Below are positions 10,807-23,322 of a stretch of DNA of 64,000 bases, one piece after another (position 1 is the stretch's first letter; each line of letters begins with the position of its first letter). The stretch is from Epiperipatus broadwayi. Its lineage: Eukaryota; Onychophora; Udeonychophora; Euonychophora; Peripatidae. The stretch lies in contig JAQFVV010006335.1 of the NCBI GenBank assembly GCA_028023455.1, positions 688,741 through 752,740 of the forward strand, given 5' to 3'. The position numbers and the translations under genes are program-made. The notes under the pieces were generated by a model. The model saw nothing but the letters and a program-made list of their open reading frames with translations, made no database searches and had not been told where the DNA came from.

Positions 10807-11560
10807 CTAAATAGTAATTTTATAGATTTTTTTCATTAGTGCCAATAGGCCTGTTGGTGATGGTATGGCTCTAATAATATGGTAAATCATGTTTGATAAT
10901 ATGCTTACATATGCTATCCAGGCTTGCACTGGATCCCTATCAATCTCACTCCATTTATTTAAATATATATAATTTTCTGCAAACAAAAATTCAGGTATTC
11001 CATATGGTAGTAATATTCTAATAGTATGTCTAGTATATATTACATATTTATTATTGAAATCCCTGATCAATTTTAATGATAAGTGCAGCATGGTTTGAAG
11101 AGGGTGCATTTTCTATTTCACGATTAATAAGGTGATGAATTGATGGAGAATAAAACATGAGATCAGTTAGTGAAGAATGCCTTTCATTGTTAAAGGAAAT
11201 GGTACCATTTGGCAATAAAACCTTCCCAACTCATCAGAGGTGAAAAAAGATGTAATCACTTTTTTACACATTTTCCATATGACAAATTACAATCACCCAT
11301 AAGTATGCATGGGTAGAGGGAGGAACCAAGCATGGAATTTAATATGAAGATCAGTCTGTTCATTATTGTAGGCCCAGAAGGAAAATATATAAAAATTACA
11401 TCTAGCATCATTGCTTTATGTCACAATGAAATAATAGTAAATAGTTCATCAATATATAAAATTTTACAAGAGCTAAAAGGGCTAAGTTTATCTATAATAA
11501 TCCCCATACCTGCAGAGGGGTGGGGGTGTAAGATTTAGAACCAAAACATTTATTTACAAA
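10807..11560 (-). pseudogene. LINE endonuclease-domain relic (EEP/AP-endonuclease type)
   Basis: On the minus strand, fragments of an apurinic-like endonuclease can be read across frames. CILMGDCNL near 11280-11310 corresponds to the GDFN motif. Further on, SLTDLMFYSPSI and SNHAALI near 11080-11170 correspond to the usual IDLIF..SP and SDH motifs that close this domain. After it comes a Trp/Asp-rich linker (NKWSEIDRDPVQAW) like the segment preceding RT in LINE ORF2. There are several frameshifts and stops and no RT motif. It is an old 5'- and 3'-truncated non-LTR retrotransposon fragment; the clade cannot be stated. Confidence 0.6.
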
Positions 11561-12150
11561 GTAAATGGAAGAGTTAATATGTGAACCATTATATATTTTG
11601 GTTTCAAATAGACTTGCTAGATGCAGAATGTTTAAGGATATGGTATTTTACTTCATTAATGTCTATTATCAAACCCCCTACTTCTTAAACCAAAAACACT
11701 AAAAATTACAACTGATTAGAGATAAACAGTAGTAGGATGAAAATAAAAAAAACTAATTACTCAGCAACAATTACATTACAATTATTTTTTAATTATCGAA
11801 CTGTTTTTGATTGACTTACACTCTCAGTTAAGTTATTAGTTATTGTAAAGGGAGAATCTATTATTTTATTTATGATCATCATCATTAATCATGATTCTAT
11901 TTTAATATGGTAATATTCTTTCATATTCATAAATAAAGAGTAACACATTTCATATATATATAGATCAACAAATCTCTTAAAGTTTAAGTTTACAATTTAA
12001 GTTTCTAACATTTAACAAAAACGGTTAAAGATTCATTCAGCAAAATGTAGCTCATGTGAAATTTCAAGTAATTAATCATCTAAAAAGTCAAAGTCCCACA
12101 TGACTCAATTTTTAAGCTTGTAAATACTGATATTTTTAGTTATAGTGTCT
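11561..12150. other. AT-rich non-coding stretch
   Basis: No gene or repeat recognised. Confidence 0.5.
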
Positions 12151-12222
12151 GAAACTACTCTAGCATCTCTCTGAGGAGTGCCAAAGCATGAAACCATTGG
12201 TCTGAGGCTAAGGAGTGGTTTT
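12151..12222 (+). ncRNA. Candidate complete hammerhead ribozyme
   Basis: CTGAGGA at 12171-12177 fits CUGANGA. It is followed by stem II GTGC/GCAT closing a CAAA loop, then GAAAC at 12190-12194. Stem III is A-CC, loop ATT, GG-T, giving GGTC with cleavage expected after C12202. Stem I forms between 12151-12170 and 12203-12222: three pairs next to the core, a two-base bulge, four pairs TAGC/GCTA, a bulge AG, and then a ten-pair helix (GAAACTACTC with GAGTGGTTTT, allowing GU). All invariant core bases are present. One blemish is a U-U opposition at the 1.1/2.1 position. No coding sequence is adjacent. Metazoan hammerheads of this open-stem-I layout usually belong to PLEs, SINE-like repeats or retrozymes. 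Confidence 0.6.
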
Positions 12223-13741
12223 CAAGATAGAGATTTTTAAATGCTTTGTTTAGCTGGCATTTATCAATGAAGCTCGTTAGAGTAAATTAGCAGAGCTCTT
12301 TAATTAATCATCTAATCTTATATTCTCATTAAAATGATGAAATATTTATTAATACAAACTTTTTTCTTTATTAGCACATAATCATTTATTTATTAATATT
12401 CATGTTTTTTGTATGCTTTTACGTTCAAAAATTTGAGAAAGGCAGAAAAATATATTTTCAATTTTGAGCAATATGTAGTGCACTATGTTTCATTTCCATG
12501 TGAGATCTAATGTATTGGGTGAGTAACAGTCCAAGGTCAGTTAATTGCACCCCCCCCGTTCTGTTTTAGTGCTTGAATTTCTCGTCGATTTCTAATCATA
12601 AATATATTCTATTATTTATTTCACAATTGAATTTATCATTAAATTACTTAATAAAAAAACTAATCGAGTTTTTAGAAAAAAACAGTAGATCTTAGAAGGA
12701 CATTGAAGAGATACTAGATGTTTATGATTAACTTGAAAAATTGATCCTCTGAAAGTTGTAAATCTTTTTCTACATTACTAATATCATTCTCACAAATTCA
12801 TTACTGTTTTCTTTTTCTATTTCAATTTTTTTTAATATAAAAATTCATATTTATTATTAAGATTATCTTTATAAAGCCTTACGTACTTTTTATTTTTTCA
12901 TTAAATAAAATTTATTTTTTATTAAAATGAGCTTGTCTTTTTTTTATTGTCATTTATCACAAATTGATTTTTAAATTCCTGTGGATCATAATTTCCTTTG
13001 CAATAATAGTCAAAAATTAATTTTAGTTATTTGATATACAGAGATAATTTGAATTTATTTTTTTTCTTTCTCTCGTTCAATACTTTTAGTTTTTATTTTT
13101 TTTTTGAAATGATTAAAAATGATTTTTTAAAAAATTGATGGGATTTATTTATTTAAAAAAACAAAACAAAAAAAAAAGAATATTTTTGGGCCATTTGCTT
13201 AGTGTTAAGTAAAAATGATACGAATAGATAGATATATTTGAACTTTATAAAACACTTACATGTTATATTATTTGATAGTGCTATAAAATTTGATACCAGA
13301 AGTAACAAATTTAACAGCATTATAGTAGTAACCTTTTGCTCTTGAGTCTAACACAGATCTAGCTATGTATCGTATAAATTTTGTGTCTTTTAATTTTCAT
13401 TTTTATCAGTTTAAACATATGTAAAATTATCAATTCATAGTGAATTAAATTTAGATAAGTGTATATTTGTGAAGAAAACTTAAAACTTGGTAGTTTACTC
13501 GTAGTCAAGATAAACAACAATCCTATGCTTATTGGAAATGAATATCTAGTTCATATTACTGTGATAATAAATGGATTTAAAAAATCGTCATAAAAACTAT
13601 TTACAATTGGCAATTAAATGGTCTTAATAAGTAAAGTGTATTCTTTTAAACATTCTAAACACTTGGGAAGAAATTTTTAAATTTTGATTTGGCCATTTGT
13701 AGCTCTAATTTTTGTTAATATATATATATATATTGATAATT
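12223..13741. other. AT-rich non-coding stretch
   Basis: A C8 run at about 12550 and several A/T homopolymers are present. No gene is seen. (TA)n occurs at about 13717-13732. Confidence 0.5.
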
Positions 13742-13868
13742 AATATTCATTAAGGCTGTAGCCTCAAGCACATGCGTATAAACTGCGATAGTAGAGACCT
13801 CTACATGTCTTAAGCCACAAGCTTACTCTTATACGCATGTGCTTGAGGCTACAGCCTTAATGAATATT
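13742..13868. mobile_element. Compact palindromic MITE with perfect 39-bp inverted ends
   Basis: 13742-13780 and 13830-13868 are exact reverse complements, 39 of 39. The outer part reads AATATTCATTAAGGCTGTAG. The 49-bp loop holds a second small palindrome (GTAGAGACCTCTAC) and CCACAAGCTTA, words shared with the element at 601-919. It has no coding capacity and would extrude as a strong hairpin. Confidence 0.75.
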
Positions 13869-14784
13869 ACTTACGTAATCAATGTGCGTTTAAATAAATT
13901 AATATTGATAATTGTAATTAAATAAAGTCATTAATAAATTTAGAAATAACGACAATTGATTTTTTTGCAATTTTAATATTAAACTATTATTTGTTACAGC
14001 ATCCATATTCAGACGTTTTAAAAACATGGATACACATAGATAGATAGAAAAATAGACATATAACTATATGGAATAAATTAGACTCTTAAATAGATATATA
14101 TGAAGAGAGATAAATAGATAATTGTACAACAATACACAGAGTTAGTAAGTGTTTGTGTTAAAATTGCATCAGGTAAATAAGAAATAAATAGAAATGTAGT
14201 TAGGTATAAAAGGTACATATACAGAATGAGGGGACAGTGGAAGTAAATATGTAAGTAGATATGGCATTTAATATATATTATAAACAAGGGTTTAATCCAA
14301 TAAAATATTTAATACTAATTATTAATTATAACTAAATAAATTTGTTTTATCTTAATATTATTTATAATATTACTAACTGTTATAACAAATTAATGTTCAA
14401 AACTCTGTTGTAATGTGTCTATACCTTTTATAATTATTAAAAGTTCCAACAATATACCCAAATAAACTAAAAATAATTTGAATTGCATTGTCAACAACTT
14501 TACACATTAAATAATAACACAAAATATTAAAATATAAATAAATTATAATAGTGTTAACAATGTAGTCATGGAAGATGCAAGCATTTTATTGCCATATTGC
14601 ATTGAAATATTAAAAATGTGCTAAAGGCTATATTCACAAATGAGGAATGGCATAATGATATTGGCCATTGATTTAGATCAGCTTGAAGATAGAGTTAAAT
14701 ACAAGTGAAAAAAAAACAAAATCTAGTCTAGAGATTATTTGTATTCTTAAGATAAAAGTTAACCTTAATTCAGGTTTTAGAGTT
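13869..14784. other. AT-rich non-coding stretch
   Basis: Only low-complexity short frames. No gene supported. Confidence 0.5.
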
Positions 14785-15834
14785 CACCTGGGTCTCATTT
14801 TACGTGATAGATAGATTCCTCAGAAAACACGCAAAAATAGACGTAACTTACATTGAAAAAGGGGGGAAGCAGTCTGTGATTTTTCAAAATTTACACAAAA
14901 GCAAAGCACCAATGTAAAATTACTTTAAAATTCGCGCAAAAAAAAAAAATAAGGAAATAAAATATGACTAATAAAAAATTTCAAATTTGAAAAAAATTGA
15001 TACAAGACAAACTTTTTTTAACTATAATATTTAATTTTATTCAAAATAATATATTTTTATGCATAATTTACAGTACAGTAATTTACATTTTTTATACACG
15101 TTTTAATTATTATAGCTATTTGCCGAAAAACATGTTCGTTTGCAAACAACTAGCGCCAACTTCACACTCATGTTGCGTCAATGGTTTTCTGGTGACAATG
15201 TAATTAGTAATTAATCTTTGAGACGATGATTTTATTAATTATGAAACTAAAAACTACAATTTAAATTTTTATTTTTGTCTTTAATTTTCAATTCCGTTTA
15301 AAAATCAAATTTCACATGACATTAATTTCAAGTCACCATAAGTAATTTCTAAATTGTTAATTACAATTAAAAATCAGATTTAAATTTTTAATTGTCAAAT
15401 TTAATTGTTCCCACTGCTATTACTCACCTTTTAAAATAACTTGTGGACACTAAATGATTAATAATTTATTACGTTCTTTTTTAAAAAGCAAAAACAGAAT
15501 GTGATTTAAAACGCAAAATTAACATGCACAATGTTTGAACAAATTTACATTATAATCTTGTAAAATTTAATGTGTGTATACATAAAATGTGGAAATCATG
15601 ATTTTAATTTAATTATTGCATAAAATCTTATTATTATAAAGCACTGAAAATATTTAAATTACTAAGATGAAAGTTGAATTCCAATAATGTGCTATTACTT
15701 TCAATATAACGTAAGTGAACAAAATTTATTATTTAAAGTAATAGCGCATTTTCGGAGTTCGACTTCCGATCAAACATGGATCATGTAACTTCAAAATCAT
15801 GTTAAATAAGTCCGCATAAAAAGAGACCCAGGTG
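14785..15834. mobile_element. Non-autonomous TIR element, about 1.05 kb
   Basis: Left end CACCTGGGTCTCATTTTA and right end (reverse complement) CACCTGGGTCTCTTTTTA form an 18-bp terminal inverted repeat with one mismatch. A subterminal imperfect inverted repeat (15671-15701 with 15736-15766, containing GCTATTACTTT) lies near the right end. No transposase is encoded; the one short frame inside is not convincing. I could not identify matching target duplications, so the superfamily is open. Confidence 0.55.
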
Positions 15835-16099
15835 TAGTTTAAATAAATAAGTTATATACATTATCATAAACATTTAAAATTAACATATTTTCATAAAATT
15901 TGCTATAATTGTTCTGAGAGTGTTAGAGTTTTGCAGAATAGTAGTGATGTAAACTATGGAAAAATATTTATATCATGGAAATCGGAGATTCTTAACTGCA
16001 ATACATGCTACATACTTTTAAAAATAAAATGATGAAAATACATTTTACAAAAAAAGTATATTAATGGCTTTAAAAATATTTGATTCTATATTTAGGCAT
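15835..16099. other. AT-rich non-coding stretch
   Basis: Nothing recognised. Confidence 0.4.
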
Positions 16100-16115
16100 A
16101 TAAAAAATCTTTTTA

Positions 16116-16160
<45 letters not shown>

Positions 16161-16228
16161 AAAGATTTTTTATACCCTACAAATGCATTATATATATATA
16201 TATATATATATAATGCATTTGTAGGGTT
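16100..16228. repeat. Two adjacent (TA)n-centred palindromes
   Basis: AAAAAATCTTTTTAAT and its inverted partner flank (AT)n at 16119-16155. Directly next to it, ACCCTACAAATGCATTA (16174-16190) and its complement flank (TA)n at 16191-16210. Both would form cruciforms with AT-rich tips. Confidence 0.7.
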
Positions 16229-17561
16229 CATTATTATACATAAGTCTGGATATAGTATTTTTAATGATTATTCTACTCTGAAGAGATAGATGTCTCATTT
16301 CATTACTGTGTGTATATTCTTAAGCAAAACAAAACATATTGCAAAATTTGTATATTGTAACAAAGCATCAGTACAAATGTAATGAATTTTTAAGCATAAT
16401 ACGTTATATGCAAAAATTCCTAGCTATAATGATTTATAATCTTCAGTAAAAACTATCATTTATTTATGAAGAGCTTATTATTTTTATTTTGTCTTTATAT
16501 TTACATTTCTCTTCATATGTCCATCTCTTACACACTTTGTATAATTCTTTCTTTCTTTTACTTTTTTTTTTTTAAAGAAAAAGTAAACAAATTTTGGACA
16601 TTAGTTAAAAATGTAATCGATGATAAGAAGCTCTAAAGAATGTTTCTGAATATCTGCCCTATTTTTAGGCATTCATTGAATATTTTTAATTATGCAACAG
16701 AGTGAAGTTTGAATTCAGACAATTTAATTTTATTAGCTAATAAATGTAAAAATAGTTTAAAACTGGCTGTATTTAACTACAACATCTTAGATAATTCAAA
16801 TTTAAGTTCATATAGTAATTTTAATACAATTTCTCATATCTAGTTTGATATAAAATAATATCAACTGGTGATGAAATCATTTTAATTATATGAAAAATGC
16901 ATGTAATAATTAAAAAATTGCAATTAAAATTCCACATTATATTAAATTGCAAATTAATCATGTGGTTATCATTGTGGAAACTATTGTGTGGAAATTGTTT
17001 AAGCATTTTTTTTTTTTTTCGTTTTTCATTTCAGCATAAAATAAATGTATAAAGAAACTTCCAATGGACTATTGTAGTATTTTGTTAATAAAGAAACTTC
17101 ATTAAATGAGTATTAACTGGATAGTTTAATCATTAAATTACATGCAGTAGTTCTCAGTTTCTATGACCACATATAGTTAATTTTATTATAAAATTTATAA
17201 GAATAGTTGCTTGGGGGATGTTGTTAGTCTCAGTAATTCCAATTGAATAAACTGAATTATTTCATTTCTGTTACTCAGTTGTGAGTCCCTTTAGCTTTAT
17301 GTCTACCTGTCTTACTACTGTGTTAATTTGACAGAGCAATCATAACTCATACAAAGGATTTTTGTAAAACTATATGTAAAATTACATAACAACAATTTAG
17401 TGGTTAACTCTTTGAATGATCATTAATTAAGTTCACCTTGGGCAGAAGACATGAGTGCATATTTCTAAATAAAATCTATTTTTCAATGCACTGAGTTTTC
17501 AAGAATGAATGGATAGAAAAATATCATGAATAAAATAAATAAATTACAGTAAGTCCTGATT
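16229..17561. other. AT-rich non-coding stretch
   Basis: No gene or repeat copy recognised. Confidence 0.5.
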
Positions 17562-17661
17562 GTTTTTTTTTAAGTGTCATAGCATCGGCCGGGACGCAAA
17601 CCCGCAACCCGGACAACTGCCTGCAAATGCAAGACAGTCGCGCTGACCTCTCGACGACCAA
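17562..17661 (-). repeat. tRNA-derived SINE-like repeat, copy 2
   Basis: Minus-strand copy of the repeat at 2726-2839. It has a TCGTCGAGAGGTCAGCGC head, a B-box-like GGGTTTGCGTCCC, the GATGCTATGACAC linker and an A tail (T run at 17562-17571 on the plus strand). Confidence 0.7.
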
Positions 17662-18743
<1,082 letters not shown>

Positions 18744-18958
18744 GTAATACAAGATTAATCCTCAAACTATTGGTTTATAAGAAAATAAAATATTTTTTGA
18801 ATCGGTATTTACAATGTATAAATTGAGAAAAAATTCACACTTGTTAATTAAATAATATAAAACAATTTAAAATAGCTGTAAAAAGTAATGTGATTGATTT
18901 AAAATTCATGTCTTCTTTCCAAAGAGTTATAGATAAATTTCTGTATATTAAAATAAGG

Positions 18959-19329
18959 CAGGGGTCTCCAACCTTGTTGCACTTAAGAGCACATTCTATA
19001 ATACCGGTCAGGTGGCGGGCACGATTTATTTTTTCAATGTAAATTTATACTTGGATATTATTAATAATACACATAATGTACAAAAAGTATTTATTTCAAA
19101 AATAAAATTTTAATATATATATAATTAACATTTATATTTTTACGCTGTAAAAGTATAGTATGCCCTACAATTTGATTACAATATAATACAATAATTTATA
19201 AGAAATTTTAAAAATTAAATTTATTTGTATCAGATAAATACTTTTTTATCATGTTTGGATAGCGGCAGACATACGTAAAATGGTCTGCGGGTGCCGTGGT
19301 GCCGGAGGGCATAGGATTGGGGATCTCTG
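18959..19329. mobile_element. Non-autonomous hAT (MITE) with perfect 8-bp target duplication
   Basis: The left end CAGGGGTCTCCAACC and right end GATTGGGGATCTCTG are imperfect terminal inverted repeats of hAT type (CAGGGGTC...). The element is bordered on both sides by the identical octamer AAATAAGG (18951-18958 and 19330-19337), the 8-bp duplication expected for hAT. The 371-bp body is non-coding, and its ends are much more GC-rich than its surroundings. It was mobilised by a hAT transposase in trans. Confidence 0.85.
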
Positions 19330-19467
19330 AAATAAGGTAAAGAGAAAAGGCAGTTTGATCTTATCTTTTAAAGTATATTGCTTTATGCTTTGGCTTGGTA
19401 ATATTTCATTTACTTAATGAACCAGTAGTGTAAAAGTCAGTCAGTGAAGTATTCGTTTTACTTATCA

Positions 19468-19577
<110 letters not shown>

Positions 19578-19677
19578 GTTTCCAACCAGTAACCACCTAA
19601 ACATTCACAGTAAATATAGCAACCAATATTTCTAACGCTGTCAAGGCAACCTTCACACCTTTTAATAGCAAGAATGG

Positions 19678-19679
<2 letters not shown>

Positions 19680-19757
<78 letters not shown>
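19680..19757. repeat. (TA)n microsatellite
   Basis: About 78 bp of AT dinucleotides, separated from the previous tract by 106 bp of unique sequence. Confidence 0.95.
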
Positions 19758-19760
<3 letters not shown>

Positions 19761-19813
19761 ATTTGAAAATAGAATTTCAAGTTCCCTTAAGTTATCAATT
19801 CTATATTAAATAA

Positions 19814-19967
19814 CTGATAGATATGACCACATAATGTGAAAGAAGTAAATGATCACCAATAAATGTATTTTATGATAAACCACCAGAAGTCATCAGTTAG
19901 GTCAGCATGAAATGTGTACATTGGAGATCATTTATCTTTTTTATATGTATGTGGTCATATGTATCAA
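19814..19967. repeat. Palindromic repeat module flanked by (TA)n
   Basis: The left arm (TGATAGATATGACCACATA, then AAATGATCACCAAT) and right arm (ATTGGAGATCATTTATC, then TATGTGGTCATATGTATCA) are imperfect reverse complements around a centre containing GTCATCAGTTAGGTC. The arm sequence recurs singly at 34760-34830 and 60272-60345. The whole lies between (TA)n tracts. Confidence 0.65.
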
Positions 19968-20073
19968 TTATGTAAGATGGAATGAACTGCTGAAGAGAGC
20001 TTAAAATTCTATAACCAAATCCCCTTTAATTACATCTAAGGTTCAGTATATTTCAATATACTTGTATTTAAAC

Positions 20074-20746
<673 letters not shown>

Positions 20747-21539
20747 ATATATATATATAGTGCCCTTTTTTAGATCAGAATAAATTTATTTTATCAATTT
20801 CCTAAAATAATTTTAAATTTAAGAAGTATTCTATTGGTATGATGATTACGTTATGCTGACAATCTTTTTAAAAGCTTAATTAAAGTAAGATGAAAATATT
20901 TAATGCCTAAAATTGTGCTAAATGTATTTAAAACAGTTAAATAAAGCTAAATGTTATAGTTGTATATGGTTGGAAAAACTGGCCATAATAAAATAGTGTA
21001 GTAATAAGTCTTTAAATAAAATATGCATAAATACTTGGTTTATATTATTTCATTAATCGCCATTGGCCAGTTTAAGTACACATAATCTGATTTATATTTA
21101 TATGTAACAACAGGTATATCATATGTAATTTGGTTTATAACTTGAGAAATGACAATTTTATTTATTACTTTATTTCATTGCAGATATTCATATGCCAATA
21201 ATTAATAAATACACTATAACACAGTTAATTTAATGCTATGAGAATAAATATCTTTGTGAGATATCAATCTAATCCATAAAAAAGTAGCACTTGGCCATTT
21301 TTTTAGAATCATTAAGTATTATGAAAATACACTTTACAGTTATAAGTGGACTACTATCAGTTTATACTTTGTGAAAAAAGTGTAGGATAGTTTGTTAACA
21401 TATATATGACTTTTGCAAAAAGAAGCATATAAAAATATTAATAAATATAATAAAGAAATCAGCTTAATAGAATCATAACATTCTGGCTTATGGATATTCA
21501 TAGGTTTTATCTAGAACTATAAAAAAAGGGGGGTGTGCA
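20747..21539. other. AT-rich non-coding stretch
   Basis: Nothing recognised after the short (TA)n at 20747-20758. Confidence 0.5.
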
Positions 21540-21800
21540 TGATGGCATACTTATGTGATCCAGTAATGAATCCTTGCAGATGCTTTCAAGAATTCATTGA
21601 AGAAATAGACTGATATATGTCTGCAAACTTTGGAAGAATTGGTTCATGAAATGAAGAATGGTCTGCTGTGAGTTTAGTGGGCTGGGATTTTCCCAGAACG
21701 ATCCCATATTGAGCTAACTCAAGTGACCAAATAAATCCCCAGTGGGTTAAGATCCTGGTTTTTGGACTTGGGGATACAAAAGAGGGTTCGTCCGATGCCC
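21540..21800 (-). pseudogene. Possible Tc1/mariner-type transposase C-terminal relic
   Basis: On the minus strand one frame reads PKSKNQDLNPLGIYLV near 21725-21780, resembling the P.SPDLNP..YFVW motif around the second catalytic Asp of Tc1/mariner transposases. Downstream residues are scattered over frames with stops. The similarity is short, no TIRs were found, and it could be fortuitous. Confidence 0.3.
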
Positions 21801-22099
21801 AGGTAGAGGAAGCCAATATTATATATATATATAAACGAGGGGCGTATGCACATGTGGAACAGCATATATAAAACTTCAAAAGATGACTTAATTAATTACT
21901 ACATATACATTAAAGAATATCCTGCTAATGGTAGCTTTAAAACAAACAGAGGGCGCCCGGCAACGCAGGGCGGCAGAAGGGGCGCCATCACTGAGAGATT
22001 AGCCTGAAAAGAGCCTCCCTAGAAATTAAAACTCTACTAACAAAATACTCACATTTGAAGAATATTATTCTCAAATGTTTATTTACAAAATTATTGAGA

Positions 22100-23322
22100 G
22101 TAGATTATTGAAAATATATGAAGTCATATTATATCTTATTAAATGACACACACAAGAGCCTGCACACAAGCTCTGCTTAATATTAAAAATATAAAACAAT
22201 CAAATCTATTATTTATCATGAACAATAAACTAAACATAAAGTTTATTATATTACAAATTTCATATTGTAATGTTTATATATATATAGTACGCTTATAGTA
22301 AACTATAAGTAACTTTCTGCTAGCAAATATATAAATAAAAACATAAAAGTATTATAAATTAAAATTATGTATTTATATGTATATATATATATATATATAT
22401 TAGATCATGTACATAATTTTGAATTGTAAGAAACGATTATAATATTGCAATAAATTTTCAATTTTTATTTAAATAATAATTTGATATAAATATTCGAACG
22501 TGTATGTAATATATATTATAGGTATATTCCAGTAAACTTAATATATTTTCAGTTTACTTTTTATTTTATATATTTTAATGTTGTCAAAGTCTATTTTTTC
22601 TGCTCTAATTAGGTTTGAAATTAATTACATATTTGTTTTTTTATCATTTTAAAATTAGTAAGAAGTAAAAATAATTATACAGGAAATTCTATTAAAAAAC
22701 AGGCTCATTGTAATAGAAAAATATATGATAAAAAAAATTTAATGTAAAACAAAAGTTCAATCACGTAAAAGCGACACTTAGTTATTTTAAAACCTGACCA
22801 TTTTTAATGTCAATGGCTAATATTTCCAATTTATTAGTCCTTTTTAGGTAAAAAGTTAAAAACTTCTTCCCTGCGTATAGAGTTTTGTATTTTGGGAAGA
22901 AGTAATTTGTGTTGGACATCTAAATTAGCGATATATAATCTTAAGTACTAAGATACATGATGTAAATATATAAATTAGAGTCCGTATTTATTTATTTATT
23001 ACATTTGAAAATTATTTTAAAGTGGCGTTCATGAGTAAAAGTAATATGGAATAAAAACTAAAAAAACTATGGCAAAATGAAAAAGCTAAAAATAGCAAAT
23101 AAAAAAAAGTGGATCACTTAATAAATATCTTAAAATATCAACTGTTCTGAAATAGCTTATACTCAACAAAAAGAAGCAATCTTAGTTCACAGGAATGTTG
23201 AAAATATTGAAAAGATTTTAGTAAGAAAAGTTAGTAAAAAATATGCAATATCTATAAATTGAAAATTTAGAGTCCAGTGAATATAAAATGATAAAAATTA
23301 TTTTAGTAGAATGTAAAAGAAA
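22100..23322. other. AT-rich non-coding stretch upstream of the transposase relic
   Basis: (TA)n at about 22379-22400. There is no coding frame until the zinc-finger remnant of the hAT transposase. Confidence 0.4.
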
